Assembly: GCF_002090175.1 (NCBI RefSeq)
Contig: NZ_BBRN01000003.1
Span: forward strand, 744,001 to 808,000
Reading direction: 5' to 3'
DNA from: Demequina sp. NBRC 110057
Lineage (GTDB): Bacteria > Actinomycetota > Actinomycetes > Actinomycetales > Demequinaceae
Length of the DNA stretch: 64,000 nucleotides
Below, in pieces: positions 18,810 through 27,775 of the stretch (position 1 is the first letter of the stretch; each line of letters begins with the position of its first letter). The notes beneath the pieces are model-generated. The model was not told the origin of the DNA, made no database searches, and saw only the letters and a list, made by a program, of their open reading frames with translations. The position numbers and the translations under genes are program-made.

Positions 18810-19118
18810 TCAGCGGTAGCCGTTGCGCAGCCGCTGCACGGCGGCCTCGGCAATCGCGTCGTCGCGATGGTCCGAGAGCCTGCGCACCACCGAGGACGGG
18901 GTGCGGGGATTCGACAGCAGCGCCGTGAGGACGTGCGGGGAAGAATCGTATCCCAGGGAGATGAGCGCGCCCGCCGGAGTGTCGGCGCGGGCCGCGATCC
19001 TTGCCCTCACCTGGGGGTCGCGGTGCACCGCGAGGCGCAGGAGCTCCTCGGGGGCGAGGTCCGTCGCGTCAGCCGCGGTGACCCCCTCCGCACTGGTGCG
19101 CATCGGCGACATGTTCAC
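18810..19118 (-). CDS. Leucine-rich-repeat-variant (LRV) protein 1
   Basis: A short (about 102-residue) soluble alpha-helical repeat protein. Two LRV/HEAT-like units are visible: one around RDPQVRARIAARADTPAGAL and one around SSPHVLTALLSNPRTPSSVV, ending in LSDHRDDAIAEAAVQRL. The same pattern (VLxAxxxNxxTPxxxVxxL then HR) recurs in the next two genes upstream, so the three are paralogues. GTG 19118 is preferred because AGGAGG is 9 bases upstream; GTG 19124 and ATG 19112 are alternatives. The function is unknown; such solenoids usually bind other proteins. A possible -10 TAGCAT is at 19155-19160. Confidence 0.75.
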   Translation of the reverse strand: MNMSPMRTSAEGVTAADATDLAPEELLRLAVHRDPQVRARIAARADTPAGALISLGYDSSPHVLTALLSNPRTPSSVVRRLSDHRDDAIAEAAVQRLRNGYR

Positions 19119-19219
19119 GCCCACGTTCCTCCTCGATCCGTGACTGGTGAGGCAATGCTAGCCGCGTGGGCCCCCTGCGTCCGTGCGGCGTGACGAGGTC
19201 GACACGTGTCGCGGCCGTG

Positions 19220-19849
19220 TCACGCGGGGCGGCGTCGCCCCACCGAGGGCCTCGGCGCGAGCGTGCGCGGGGCGTGGCGCCGCTCCGGGCCCTGCTCCCC
19301 CGGCATCACGGCGGGCACGGCGGCAGCGGCGTGCAGGGCCGGCGCGGCGCCACCGCCACGGGCGAACGGCGCGTCGGCGGAGACTGTGGTTCCCTCGACG
19401 ATGGCGGCGGCACGCTCGGCGAGCATCCGGCGCGCGATGTGCCGCACCTCCTCGCGTCGATGCCCCTCCAGTCCCTTCACGATGTCCAGCGGCGTGTGCT
19501 CGTTGCGTGCCACGGCCTTCAGCACGTGGGGGTCCCTGTCCCCCGCCAGGTGCTCGAGCACCGTGCGGCCCGCGCGCGGATGGCTCGCGACGGCGATCCG
19601 CACCAGCGGACGCGTGTCGTGAGCGAGCGCTGCCAACACGCCGAACGGGCAGTCGAGGCGGCGTGCCACCGCCTCGCGCACTGCCACATCCCGATGCTTC
19701 GACAGCTCGGCGACGCGCGCGCGAGGAAGGTCGGCCCCGCTTGCCAGGTGGAGCTCGGGAGACTCCTCTCGCCGCCCGGACCCGAAGGCGAGGCCCGAAC
19801 TCGCCATGTAGGCGCGCGACCACGATCCGTCGTCACCCCGCGTGCTCAT
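19220..19849 (-). CDS. Leucine-rich-repeat-variant (LRV) protein 2
   Basis: A 209-residue paralogue of its two neighbours. Residues about 40-145 contain four helical LRV-type repeats, such as RPLVRIAVASHPRAGRTVL and RDPHVLKAVARNEHTPLDIV, ending HRREEVRHIARRML. The last 60 residues are Pro/Ala/Arg-rich and probably disordered. GGAGG is well placed before ATG 19849. There are no catalytic motifs and no Cys. The gap to the paralogue downstream is 101 bases and upstream 116 bases. Confidence 0.75.
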   Translation of the reverse strand: MSTRGDDGSWSRAYMASSGLAFGSGRREESPELHLASGADLPRARVAELSKHRDVAVREAVARRLDCPFGVLAALAHDTRPLVRIAVASHPRAGRTVLEHLAGDRDPHVLKAVARNEHTPLDIVKGLEGHRREEVRHIARRMLAERAAAIVEGTTVSADAPFARGGGAAPALHAAAAVPAVMPGEQGPERRHAPRTLAPRPSVGRRRPA

Positions 19850-19965
19850 CGCGCCTCCTCAGCCTGTGGTGACCCGAAGATACGGAGTCCAGGTGTCGGG
19901 AAGGTGGCCGCGCGGGCCGTGTCCGATGAACCTCTGGTGACGGGAGGTCTGGGGCGTGACGAGCG

Positions 19966-20514
19966 TCACGCCCCCGGGATGCGGAAGCCTCGGATGGGCG
20001 CGGTGCGGGTGGGGCGCGCGGGAAGCTCCGCTGCAGGCTCCGGTTCGGGTGCGGGGAAGCCGATGACCACGTGGTCCTGGATCTCGGGGACGGCGGCGAG
20101 GGTCACGGGCGGCGGCGCCGGCGCCTCAGGAGCCTCGTTGAGGCGGGCCGCGGCGGCGTGCCTGACCTCCGCGCGGCGGTGAAAGGCGAGGCGCTCCACG
20201 AGGGCCGGGCTCAGCGAGGGGTTGGACAGCAGTGCCTCGAGCACGGTGACCTGCTTGTCTCCCAGCAGGTGCTCCATGATGGGGGGCGTCGCGGTGGGGT
20301 TCGCGCCGATCGCCGCCCGCACCTCGGTGGCGCGATCATGCGCCAGGGTGACAAGAAGCCCCAGGGGAAGATCGGGACGCGCCGCCACGGCCGCTCTCAC
20401 GAGCACATTCTTGCTGCCGGCGAGGACCGCTACCTGCGTGCGGTGCAGGCCGGGCTGGCCTGCCTCCTCCACCTCGGCGCTCGCGCCCGGTGCGTAATTG
20501 AACCCTCGTGCCAC
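19966..20514 (-). CDS. Leucine-rich-repeat-variant (LRV) protein 3
   Basis: A 182-residue paralogue. Four LRV units occupy residues about 25-125, for example KNVLVRAAVAARPDLPLGLL and KQVTVLEALLSNPSLSPALV, ending HRRAEVRHAAAARL. A Pro-rich, acidic tail follows, ending RTAPIRGFRIPGA. GTG 20514 has GGAGG 5 bases upstream. It is the first of the three tandem copies, 140 bases after map; a weak -10-like TAGCGT is at 20566-20571. Function unknown. Confidence 0.75.
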   Translation of the reverse strand: MARGFNYAPGASAEVEEAGQPGLHRTQVAVLAGSKNVLVRAAVAARPDLPLGLLVTLAHDRATEVRAAIGANPTATPPIMEHLLGDKQVTVLEALLSNPSLSPALVERLAFHRRAEVRHAAAARLNEAPEAPAPPPVTLAAVPEIQDHVVIGFPAPEPEPAAELPARPTRTAPIRGFRIPGA

Positions 20515-20654
20515 GATCCCCTCCGCATGAGCGGCCCACGCGGGGTGCGCTTGCGCTCGGGGATCACGCTAAGAGGGAGCCGTTGCCCCCGCATGGCCCG
20601 GGTGTGAAGCCTGCGTTTCGCCGCGTCGGATGTGTCACACGGCGTGCGGGGACC

Positions 20655-21461
20655 CTACGGCGCGACCGGCGTGACGCCGAGGCCCGTGAGCACCTCGCGG
20701 CCGCCGTCGGACGCGGTGAGCACCCAGATGCCGTCGTCGTGCACGGCGATGGAGTGCTCCCAGTGCGCGCCGCGCGAGCCGTCGGCCGAGACGATGGTCC
20801 AGTCGTCCTCGAGGACGCGCGAGTCGCCCGTGCCGAGCACGAGCATCGGCTCGATGGCGAGGCACATGCCCGCCTTGACCCGGGGGTGGCGGCCACGCGT
20901 GCGGTAGTTCATCACGTCGGGAGCCTGGTGCATCGCTGTGCCGATGCCGTGGCCCACGTATCCCTCGAGCGGGTACAGGCCCGCAGCATCGGCCACGTCC
21001 TCGATCGCGGCGGACACGTCGTCGAGACGCTGCGCCGTGGCGAGCGCGGCGATGCCCGCCCACATCGAGCGGCGGGTGGCGTCGACAAGGCGCTTGTCCC
21101 GATCCGACAACTCGCCGATGCCGAAGGTGACGGCCGAGTCGCCGTGCCAGCCCTCGACGATCGCGCCGCAGTCGACGGAGACGACGTCTCCCTCGCGCAG
21201 CACGCGGTCGCCAGGGATGCCGTGCACGATCTCCTCGTTGACCGACACGCAACTGACCGCGGGGAAGCCGTGGTAGCCGAGGAAGTTCGAGGTGGCGCCC
21301 GCGGACTCGATCACCTCACGAGCGGCGGCGTCGACGTCACGCGTGGTGACGCCGGGGGCCGCCGCGGCACGGGCGGCCGCGAGGGCGCGCTCGACGATGA
21401 CGCCGGCTCGCGCCATGACCCGCATCTGCTCGCGGGTCTTGTACTCGATGCCGCGTGCCAC
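20655..21461 (-). CDS. map: Methionine aminopeptidase, type I
   Basis: MetAP removes the initiator Met from nascent proteins. The 268-residue protein has the pita-bread fold with metal ligands in SVDCGAIVEGWHGDSAVTF (two Asp), the HGIGTAMHQAPDV His, the IEPM Glu and WEHSIAV Glu. It has no N-terminal SH3-binding or zinc extension. GTG 21461 is one base after the adk stop. Normal actinobacterial order is secY-adk-map-infA; here three LRV genes follow map before infA. Confidence 0.96.
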   Translation of the reverse strand: MARGIEYKTREQMRVMARAGVIVERALAAARAAAAPGVTTRDVDAAAREVIESAGATSNFLGYHGFPAVSCVSVNEEIVHGIPGDRVLREGDVVSVDCGAIVEGWHGDSAVTFGIGELSDRDKRLVDATRRSMWAGIAALATAQRLDDVSAAIEDVADAAGLYPLEGYVGHGIGTAMHQAPDVMNYRTRGRHPRVKAGMCLAIEPMLVLGTGDSRVLEDDWTIVSADGSRGAHWEHSIAVHDDGIWVLTASDGGREVLTGLGVTPVAP

Positions 21462-21462
21462 G

Positions 21463-22029
21463 CTAGCGGGACTCGACGGCGCCGACGATGCGGTCGGTCA
21501 CCTCGGACACCTCGCCCAGCCCATCCACCTGAACGAGCAGGCCGCGGCCCTCGTAGAAGGCGGTCAGCGGCGCGGTCTGCGTCGCGTACACCTCGAGGCG
21601 CTTGCGGATGACCGGCTCGGTGTCGTCGGCGCGGCCCTCGATCTCGGCGCGCTTGAGCAGACGCTCGGTGACGGCGTCGGCATCGGCCGTGATCTCGATC
21701 GCCACGTCGAGCGTGACACCGAGGTCGCCGAGCATGCCGTCGAGCTCGACGGCCTGCTCGGGGTTGCGGGGGTAGCCGTCGAGCAGGAAGCCGTCCTTGA
21801 CGTCGTCCTGAGCGAGGCGGTCACGCACCATGGCGTTGGTGATCTCGTCCGGCACCAGCGCGCCGGCCGACATGTACTCCTGCGCCTTGCGGCCCAGGGC
21901 GGTCTCGCCCTTGACGTTCGCGCGGAAAATGTCGCCGGTGGAGATCGCCGGCACGCCGTAGCGCTCGGCGAGGAGGGCGGCCTGGGTGCCCTTGCCCGCT
22001 CCGGGAGGGCCGAGGAGGACGGTACGCAT
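21463..22029 (-). CDS. adk: Adenylate kinase
   Basis: Adk equilibrates ATP, ADP and AMP. The 188-residue protein is the short-LID form without the zinc-finger insert. The P-loop GPPGAGKGT is at residues 7-15, DGYPRN supplies the AMP-site region, and the LID Arg residues follow. The ATG shares one base with the secY stop (TAATG). It is translated with secY and map. Confidence 0.97.
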   Translation of the reverse strand: MRTVLLGPPGAGKGTQAALLAERYGVPAISTGDIFRANVKGETALGRKAQEYMSAGALVPDEITNAMVRDRLAQDDVKDGFLLDGYPRNPEQAVELDGMLGDLGVTLDVAIEITADADAVTERLLKRAEIEGRADDTEPVIRKRLEVYATQTAPLTAFYEGRGLLVQVDGLGEVSEVTDRIVGAVESR

Positions 22030-23327
22030 TATCGGAGGAACCCTTCGTAGCTGTGCTGCTCAAGCTGGGACTGGATCCGCTTCACCGTGTCGAGGCCGAC
22101 GCCGACGAGGATCAGGATCGACGACCCGCCGAAGGGGATCGACGTGCCGAGCCCGAGCGCGACGAACGCGATGGTCGGCACCAGGGCCACGACCGCGAGG
22201 TAAAGCGAGCCCGCCGCGGTGATACGCGACAGCACATAGGACAGGAAGTCGGCGGTCGGCTGCCCCGGGCGGATACCGGGGATGAAGCCGCCGTACTTCT
22301 TCATGTTGTCCGCGACATCGTTCGGGTTGAACGTGATGGCGGTGTAGAAGTACGCGAAGAAGATGATCAGGATCACGTACAGCGCGATGTTGAGCGGTGC
22401 GCCGGGATCGGCGACGTGGTTCTGCAGCCACACCACCCAGTCGGCCGGGTTATTGCCCGAGAACTGGACGATGACGGTGGGCAGCGTCAGCAGCGACGAC
22501 GCGAAGATGACGGGGATGATGCCCGCCATGTTGATCTTCATCGGGATGTAGGTGGACGAGCCACCCAGGGTGCGACGGCCCACGACGCGCTTGGCGTACT
22601 GGACCGGGATGCGGCGCTGGGACTGCTCGACGAAGACGACGGCCGCGATGATCACGAGGACCAGGAGCGCCACCAGGATGGTGTTGCGCACGCCATCCGA
22701 CGAGTTCCAGATGGTCGACGCGGCGCCCGGGAAGGACGCGGCGATCGACGTGAAGATGAGGAGCGACATGCCGTTGCCGACGCCGCGCTCGGTGATGCGC
22801 TCTCCGAGCCACATGATGAGGACGGTTCCCGTCGTCATCGTGAGGATCATGATCGCGATCACGTACCACGAGTCATTCGGGATGATCGGGTAGGAGCAGC
22901 CGGGGAAGAACACGTCGTTGCGCGCGAGCGTCACGTAGGACGCGGACTGCAGCGCGGCGAAGCCGAGCGTGATGTAGCGCGTGTACTGGGTGAGCTTCGC
23001 CTGGCCCTCTGGGCCCTCCTTGTAGAGGGTCTCGAAGCGAGGGATGAGCACACGCAGCAGCTGCACCATGATCGACGCCGTGATGTACGGCATGATGCCG
23101 AGCGCGAAGATCGATAGCTGCAGCAGCGCGCCACCGGAGAACATGTTGAGAATCTGGAACGCGCTATTGGACGAGGCGGTGCTCGCGCACAGCTCGACGT
23201 TCTCGAAGCTGACTCCCGGCGTCGGGATGGCCACGCCCATGCGGTAAACCGCGATGATGCCCAGCGTCAACAGGAGCTTCTTGCGCAGATCCGGGGTACG
23301 GAACGCGTTGGCGAAGCCTCTCAGCAT
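22029..23327 (-). CDS. secY: Preprotein translocase subunit SecY
   Basis: SecY is the membrane channel of the Sec translocon. The 432-residue protein has ten predicted membrane helices; TPGVSF and the first helix follow the N-terminal RTPDLRKKLLLTLGI, and the C-terminal part has GGFIPGIRPGQPT. The partner secE is at 51 kb. ATG 23327 is preceded by GGAGG at 5 bases; the in-frame extension to 23372 runs into the terminator hairpin region and is rejected. A strong terminator precedes the gene. Confidence 0.97.
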   Translation of the reverse strand: MLRGFANAFRTPDLRKKLLLTLGIIAVYRMGVAIPTPGVSFENVELCASTASSNSAFQILNMFSGGALLQLSIFALGIMPYITASIMVQLLRVLIPRFETLYKEGPEGQAKLTQYTRYITLGFAALQSASYVTLARNDVFFPGCSYPIIPNDSWYVIAIMILTMTTGTVLIMWLGERITERGVGNGMSLLIFTSIAASFPGAASTIWNSSDGVRNTILVALLVLVIIAAVVFVEQSQRRIPVQYAKRVVGRRTLGGSSTYIPMKINMAGIIPVIFASSLLTLPTVIVQFSGNNPADWVVWLQNHVADPGAPLNIALYVILIIFFAYFYTAITFNPNDVADNMKKYGGFIPGIRPGQPTADFLSYVLSRITAAGSLYLAVVALVPTIAFVALGLGTSIPFGGSSILILVGVGLDTVKRIQSQLEQHSYEGFLR

Positions 23328-23346
23328 TGATCCTCCACTAGTGGGT

Positions 23347-23363
23347 TCCGGCAGGGTGCCGGA
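23347..23363 (-). promoter_or_regulatory. Small hairpin in secY leader
   Basis: TCCGGCA-CCC-TGCCGGA, a perfect 7-bp stem, lies directly after the U-run of the rplO terminator and 20 bases before secY. A possible -10, TATGCT, is at the 3' edge of that terminator. The function is unclear. Confidence 0.4.
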
Positions 23364-23366
23364 GAA

Positions 23367-23405
23367 AAGCATAGGGCGGGCCGCACCGTGGTGCGGCCCG
23401 CCCTA
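23367..23405 (-). terminator. Intrinsic terminator between rplO and secY
   Basis: A perfect 15-bp stem (23391-23405 with 23372-23386) and a 4-base loop, followed on the minus strand by ATGCTTTTC. It starts 5 bases after the rplO stop and would separate secY-adk-map from the ribosomal-protein part of the spc operon. Confidence 0.8.
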
Positions 23406-23409
23406 GACT

Positions 23410-24096
23410 CTAGCCCTCGTTGACCGAGCCGCCTGCGGCCTCGATCTTGGACTTCGCGGACTGCGAAACCTTGTCCGCGTCCACGACCGTCACCTTGACC
23501 GAGATCTCGCCCTCGCCCAGCACCTTGACGGGCTGGTTGCGACGGACGGCGCCCTTGGCGACGAGGTCGGCCTTGGTGATCTCTCCACCCTGGGGGAAGA
23601 GCTCGCCGATCTGGCCGACGTTGACGACCTGGAAGACGACCTTGTTGCGGTTCTTGAAGCCGGGAAGCTTCGGGATGCGCATGTGGATCGGCGTCTGGCC
23701 GCCCTCGAAGCGCTCCGGAACCTGGTAACGAGCACCGGTGCCCTTGGTACCGCGACCGGCGGTCTTACCCTTGGACGCCTCACCACGACCCACGCGGGTC
23801 TTCCTGGTGTGCGCACCCTCGGCGGGGCGCAGGTGGTGCATCTTCAGGGTCGTGACCTTGGCGGCGGGCTCGGCGTCGGCCTTCTTCGCGGCCGCCTTCT
23901 TGGCGGTCGCCTTCACGGCCGGCTTGTCCTCGGCAGCAGCCTTGGAAGCGGTCGCCTTCGAAGCGGCAGGCTTCTTGGCAGCCGGCTTCTTCTCGGCGGC
24001 AGCCTTCGAAGCGGCAGGCTTCTTAGCAGCCGGCTTCTTGGCGGCGGGCTTCTTCTCCGCAGCAGCCTCGGCGGGAGCGTTCTTCTCCTCAGCCAT
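23410..24096 (-). CDS. rplO: 50S ribosomal protein L15 with Lys/Ala-rich N-terminal extension
   Basis: L15 (uL15) is a late-assembly 50S protein. The core begins near residue 84 ([22 protein letters not shown]) and is of normal length (145 residues). It is preceded by an 83-residue extension made of repeats such as [16 protein letters not shown], resembling histone H1 tails and absent from E. coli L15 (144 residues). ATG 24096 shares one base with the rpmD stop. The extension could bind rRNA or DNA by charge; this is inference. It is last in the S10-spc series before the terminator. Confidence 0.95.
   Translation of the reverse strand: MAEEKNAPAEAAAEKKPAAKKPAAKKPAASKAAAEKKPAAKKPAASKATASKAAAEDKPAVKATAKKAAAKKADAEPAAKVTTLKMHHLRPAEGAHTRKTRVGRGEASKGKTAGRGTKGTGARYQVPERFEGGQTPIHMRIPKLPGFKNRNKVVFQVVNVGQIGELFPQGGEITKADLVAKGAVRRNQPVKVLGEGEISVKVTVVDADKVSQSAKSKIEAAGGSVNEG
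23869..24057 (-). repeat. Lys/Ala/Pro codon repeats in the 5' part of rplO
   Basis: Degenerate in-frame repeats encode residues about 14-76 of L15, with units such as AAKKPAA and ASKAAAEKK. The DNA shows tandem near-copies of a GCC-GGC-TTC-rich stretch on the plus strand, so copy number may vary by slippage. Confidence 0.7.
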
Positions 24097-24278
24097 CACT
24101 CAACCTCCTCGACCGTCACCAGGTGGGCGACAGCCTTGACCATCCCGCGGATCTCGGGACGGTCCTCCTTGACGACGATGTCGCCGATGCGCTTCAGGCC
24201 GAGCGACCGAACGGTCTCACGGTGCTGAGGCTTCACGCCGATCGTCGACTTCTTCTGCTGAACCTTGAGGCGTGCCAT
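24096..24278 (-). CDS. rpmD: 50S ribosomal protein L30
   Basis: L30 (uL30) is a 60-residue protein of the 50S subunit. The sequence [20 protein letters not shown] and the following [12 protein letters not shown] match the family. Start and stop codons each overlap a neighbour by one base (TGATG with rpsE and with rplO), so rpsE-rpmD-rplO are translationally coupled. Confidence 0.97.
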   Translation of the reverse strand: MARLKVQQKKSTIGVKPQHRETVRSLGLKRIGDIVVKEDRPEIRGMVKAVAHLVTVEEVE

Positions 24279-24841
24279 CACTTCACTCCCGCTGCCTGCG
24301 CACGGAGCATCGCGGCCGGGGCCACGTCCTCGACGGCCTTGCCGCGACGCGCGGCCACCGCCTCGGGCTGCTCGAGCGACTTCAGGGCCGCGACGGTCGC
24401 GTGCACGATGTTGATCGCGTTCGACGAACCGAGCGACTTGGACAGGATGTCGTGGACGCCGGCGCACTCCAGCACGGCGCGCACGGGACCACCCGCGATG
24501 ACACCGGTACCGGGGGACGCGGGACGCAGGAACACGACACCCGCTGCGGCCTCACCCTGCACGGCGTGCGGGATGGTGCCCTGAATGCGGGGGACGCGGA
24601 AGAAGTTGCGCTTGGCCTCTTCGACACCCTTGGAAATCGCCGCGGGCACCTCCTTGGCCTTGCCGTAACCCACGCCGACGTTACCCTCGCCGTCACCGAC
24701 GATCACGAGAGCGGTGAAGCTGAAGCGACGACCACCCTTCACAACCTTGGAGACGCGGTTGATCGTGACGACACGCTCGATGAACTTGTTGTCAGGCTCG
24801 TTGCCGCGACGGTTGTCGCGACGGTTGCTGTTGTCAGCCAT
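24278..24841 (-). CDS. rpsE: 30S ribosomal protein S5
   Basis: S5 (uS5) helps decoding fidelity and mRNA unwinding at the entry channel. The 187-residue product has a basic Asn/Arg-rich N-terminus of 20 residues, the double-stranded RNA-binding domain ([21 protein letters not shown]) and the S5 C-terminal domain ([22 protein letters not shown]). ATG 24841 is chosen; the longer open frame upstream is a shadow inside rplR. It overlaps rpmD by one base. Confidence 0.97.
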   Translation of the reverse strand: MADNSNRRDNRRGNEPDNKFIERVVTINRVSKVVKGGRRFSFTALVIVGDGEGNVGVGYGKAKEVPAAISKGVEEAKRNFFRVPRIQGTIPHAVQGEAAAGVVFLRPASPGTGVIAGGPVRAVLECAGVHDILSKSLGSSNAINIVHATVAALKSLEQPEAVAARRGKAVEDVAPAAMLRAQAAGVK

Positions 24842-24864
24842 ACGAATACCTCCTCGGCCGGGCC

Positions 24865-25236
24865 CTACAGGGCCAGGCCGCCCTCTCGTGCGCCGTCCGC
24901 GACCGCGGCCACGCGACCGTGGTACTTGTTGCCTCCGCGGTCGAACACCACGGTGTCGATGCCGGCAGCCTTCGCACGCTCGGCGACGAGCTGCCCGACC
25001 TTCGAGGCCTTGGCAGTCTTGTCGCCCTCGAGCGCGCGGACGTCGGCCTCGAGGGTCGACGCCGAGACGAGGGTCTTGCCGATCGTGTCGTCCACGACCT
25101 GCGCCACCATGTGACGCGAGGAGCGGGTGACGACCAGACGGGGACGAGCAGTCGTGCCCGAGATCTTCTTGCGCAGGCGGAAGTGGCGGCGCTTGCGCTG
25201 AACCTGCTTCCCCTTGCCCTTGATAGTGATAGCCAT
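24865..25236 (-). CDS. rplR: 50S ribosomal protein L18
   Basis: L18 (uL18) binds 5S rRNA with L5 and L25. The 123-residue protein has the basic N-terminus ([18 protein letters not shown]), the motif [17 protein letters not shown] and the C-terminal [12 protein letters not shown]. It starts 2 bases after rplF and ends 23 bases before rpsE, in the usual spc order. Confidence 0.98.
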   Translation of the reverse strand: MAITIKGKGKQVQRKRRHFRLRKKISGTTARPRLVVTRSSRHMVAQVVDDTIGKTLVSASTLEADVRALEGDKTAKASKVGQLVAERAKAAGIDTVVFDRGGNKYHGRVAAVADGAREGGLAL

Positions 25237-25238
25237 GG

Positions 25239-25775
25239 CTACTTACCCGTCTTTCCAGCCTTGCGGCGAACCTGCTCGCCGGCGTAACGCACACCCTTGC
25301 CCTTGTACGGCTCGGGCTTGCGAATCTTGCGGATGTTGGCGGCGACCTCGCCGACCTGCTGCTTGTCGATGCCCGCGACCGAGAACTTGGTCGGGCCCTC
25401 GACGGTGAACGTGATGCCAGCCGGGGGCGCGATCACGACGGGGTGCGAGAAGCCGAGCGCGAACTCGAGGTCCGAGCCCTTGAGCGCGACGCGGTAACCC
25501 GTGCCGACAATCTCGAGCTTCTTCTCGTACCCGTTGGTGACGCCCTCGACCATGTTGGCGATCAGCGTGCGGGTCAGGCCGTGCAGGGACTTCGAGATGC
25601 GCTCGTCGTCCGGGCGCTTAACCTCGACGCCCTCGTCACCGTGCGAGACGGTGATGGGAGCGGCAACGGTGTGCGACAGCGAGCCCTTGGGGCCCTTGAC
25701 GGTCACAACCGCGCCATCGATGGTGATGTCCACTCCGGCGGGAACCGGAACGGGGTACTTGCCAATACGCGACAT
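25239..25775 (-). CDS. rplF: 50S ribosomal protein L6
   Basis: L6 (uL6) lies near the factor-binding site and the sarcin-ricin loop. The 178-residue product begins [17 protein letters not shown] and has the duplicated L6 fold, ending with [25 protein letters not shown], where KGKGVRY is the family signature. It is 18 bases after rpsH. Confidence 0.98.
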   Translation of the reverse strand: MSRIGKYPVPVPAGVDITIDGAVVTVKGPKGSLSHTVAAPITVSHGDEGVEVKRPDDERISKSLHGLTRTLIANMVEGVTNGYEKKLEIVGTGYRVALKGSDLEFALGFSHPVVIAPPAGITFTVEGPTKFSVAGIDKQQVGEVAANIRKIRKPEPYKGKGVRYAGEQVRRKAGKTGK

Positions 25776-25793
25776 AGTGCTCTTCCTTTCCGG

Positions 25794-26192
25794 TTACCAG
25801 ACGAACGCGACGACCTCGCCGCCGACGCCCTTCTTCTCGGCCTCGCGGTCGGTCAGCAGACCGGAGGAGGTGGACAGAATCACGACGCCAAGTCCGCCGA
25901 GAACCTTGGGCAGGTTCGTCGACTTCGCGTACACACGCAGGCCCGGCTTGGACACGCGGCGCACGCCGGCGAGCGAACGCTCGCGGTTGGGGCCGTACTT
26001 CAGGGTCAGGGTGAGGGTCTTGCCCACCTCGGCGTCGGCGGTCTCCGAGCCGGTGATGTAGCCCTCCTGCTCCAGGATCGTGGCAATGTTCGCCTTGAGC
26101 TTGGAGTGCGGCATGGACACGGTCTCGTGGTACGCCGCGTTCGCGTTACGCAGACGCGTCAGCATGTCTGCGATGGGGTCAGTCATCGTCAT
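25794..26192 (-). CDS. rpsH: 30S ribosomal protein S8
   Basis: S8 (uS8) binds the central domain of 16S rRNA early in assembly; in E. coli it represses the spc operon by binding mRNA near rplE. The 132-residue protein starts [18 protein letters not shown] and contains the RNA-binding C-terminal motif [20 protein letters not shown]. It is 62 bases after rpsN. Confidence 0.98.
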   Translation of the reverse strand: MTMTDPIADMLTRLRNANAAYHETVSMPHSKLKANIATILEQEGYITGSETADAEVGKTLTLTLKYGPNRERSLAGVRRVSKPGLRVYAKSTNLPKVLGGLGVVILSTSSGLLTDREAEKKGVGGEVVAFVW

Positions 26193-26254
26193 GAGTGTTG
26201 AACTCTTCCTCGCCGTGGTTTCCGCTACTCAAGCGGACCTGTGGCGTAGTGGTT

Positions 26255-26440
26255 TTACCAGCTGCTCTTGGTGATGCCGGGAAGCTCACCAGCGTGCGCC
26301 ATCTCACGGAAGCACACGCGGCAGAGGCCGAACTTGCGGTACACCGAGTGCGGGCGACCGCACTTCTGGCACCGGGTGTAGGCGCGGACGGCGAACTTCT
26401 GCTTGCCGGCGGCCTTGTTCTTCAGGGCAGTCTTCGCCAT
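26255..26440 (-). CDS. rpsN: 30S ribosomal protein S14, type Z (zinc form)
   Basis: S14 (uS14) is in the 30S head. The 61-residue protein is the short zinc-binding form, with two CxxC pairs ([11 protein letters not shown] and GLCRVCFRE). Actinobacteria often carry a longer Cys-free paralogue elsewhere for zinc limitation; none is in this window. It starts 1 base after the rplE stop region and is followed by rpsH. Confidence 0.97.
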   Translation of the reverse strand: MAKTALKNKAAGKQKFAVRAYTRCQKCGRPHSVYRKFGLCRVCFREMAHAGELPGITKSSW

Positions 26441-26441
26441 G

Positions 26442-27002
26442 TCACTTCTCCTTGAACGGGAAGCCCAGCTGCTTCAGCAGCGAGCGGCCCTCGGCGTCGG
26501 TCGTCGCGGAGGTCACCACGGTGATGTCCATGCCGCGGACGCGGTCGATCTTGTCCTGATCGATCTCGTGGAACATCGACTGCTCCGTGAGGCCGAACGT
26601 GTAGTTGCCGTTGCCGTCGAACTGCTTGGGGCTGAGCCCACGGAAGTCGCGGATACGAGGCAGCGCGATCGAGATCAGGCGGTCGAGGAACTCCCACATG
26701 CGGTCGCCGCGCAGCGTGACGTGCGCGCCGATCGGCTGACCCTCGCGCAGCTTGAACTGCGCGATGGACTTGCGGGCCGCGGTCACGGTCGGCTTCTGGC
26801 CGGTGATCGCGGTGAGGTCGGCAATCGCGCCCTCAATGAGCTTCGAGTCCTTGGCGGCGTCACCCACACCCATGTTGACGACCACCTTGGTGAGGCCGGC
26901 AACCTGGTTGATGTTCTCGTGACCGAACTCCTCGCGGAGCGCCGCAAGGATCTCGGAGCGGTACTTCTCCTTGAGACGCGGCTGGGTCGTGGCGGTGGTC
27001 AT
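26442..27002 (-). CDS. rplE: 50S ribosomal protein L5
   Basis: L5 (uL5) binds 5S rRNA and the P-site tRNA elbow. The 186-residue product has [23 protein letters not shown] at the start, the motif VVNMGVGDA, and [21 protein letters not shown] towards the end. It overlaps the rplX stop by four bases (ATGA), implying coupled translation. Confidence 0.98.
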   Translation of the reverse strand: MTTATTQPRLKEKYRSEILAALREEFGHENINQVAGLTKVVVNMGVGDAAKDSKLIEGAIADLTAITGQKPTVTAARKSIAQFKLREGQPIGAHVTLRGDRMWEFLDRLISIALPRIRDFRGLSPKQFDGNGNYTFGLTEQSMFHEIDQDKIDRVRGMDITVVTSATTDAEGRSLLKQLGFPFKEK

Positions 27003-27340
27003 TCGACGTCCTTACCCGAGCGCTTGGCCACGCGCACACGCTTGGTGCGGGTGCGGCCGTCCTGCTCGACCTCCTCCGTGCGGTAGCCCACACGGGTGCC
27101 CTTCTTGGTCTCCGGGTCAACGAGCATCACGTTCGAGACGTGCATCGCAGCCTCGGTCGTGATGATGCCACCGGCCTGCTGGTCGCGGCGGGTGCCCGGC
27201 TTGATGTGCTTCGTGACGCGGTTGATGCCCTCGACGACCACGCGGTCGGTCTCGGGGTTCACCGACAGCACGCGGCCCTGCTGGCCACGGTCACGTCCCG
27301 AAATGACGACAACGAGGTCGCCCTTCTTGATCTTCGCCAT
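26999..27340 (-). CDS. rplX: 50S ribosomal protein L24
   Basis: L24 (uL24) is an assembly initiator near the exit tunnel. The 113-residue product has the KOW motif [21 protein letters not shown] and [12 protein letters not shown]. Its ATG shares one base with the rplN stop and its end overlaps rplE by four bases, so rplN-rplX-rplE form a coupled chain. Confidence 0.98.
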   Translation of the reverse strand: MAKIKKGDLVVVISGRDRGQQGRVLSVNPETDRVVVEGINRVTKHIKPGTRRDQQAGGIITTEAAMHVSNVMLVDPETKKGTRVGYRTEEVEQDGRTRTKRVRVAKRSGKDVE

Positions 27341-27714
27341 CAGATGACCTCCGGTGCCAGCGAGATGATCTTCATGAACTTCTTGTCACGCAGCTCGCGG
27401 CCCACGGGGCCGAAGATGCGCGTGCCGCGGGGCTCGCCCGAGTCGGCGTTCTTGAGGATCACTGCAGCGTTCTCGTCGAACTTGATGTACGAGCCGTCCG
27501 GGCGGCGACGCTCCTTGGCGGTGCGCACGACCACGGCCTTGACGACATCGCCCTTCTTGACGTTGCCGCCGGGGATGGCGTCCTTGACGGTGGCGACAAT
27601 GGTGTCACCGATGCCGGCGTAGCGGCGCTTCGAGCCACCGAGCACGCGGATGACAAGGATCTCCTTGGCACCGGTGTTGTCGGCGACGCGGAGCCGCGAC
27701 TCCTGCTGAATCAT
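27340..27714 (-). CDS. rplN: 50S ribosomal protein L14
   Basis: L14 (uL14) contacts 16S rRNA in bridge B8 and binds the silencing factor RsfS. The 124-residue protein starts [20 protein letters not shown] and has [25 protein letters not shown], the family signature. It lies 61 bases after rpsQ and overlaps rplX by one base. Confidence 0.98.
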   Translation of the reverse strand: MIQQESRLRVADNTGAKEILVIRVLGGSKRRYAGIGDTIVATVKDAIPGGNVKKGDVVKAVVVRTAKERRRPDGSYIKFDENAAVILKNADSGEPRGTRIFGPVGRELRDKKFMKIISLAPEVI

Positions 27715-27775
27715 GTGTGTCTCCTGTCGTCTGGTTCTCGACGGGTCTCACCCGCCGAGCCTGGTCGAACGTTAG

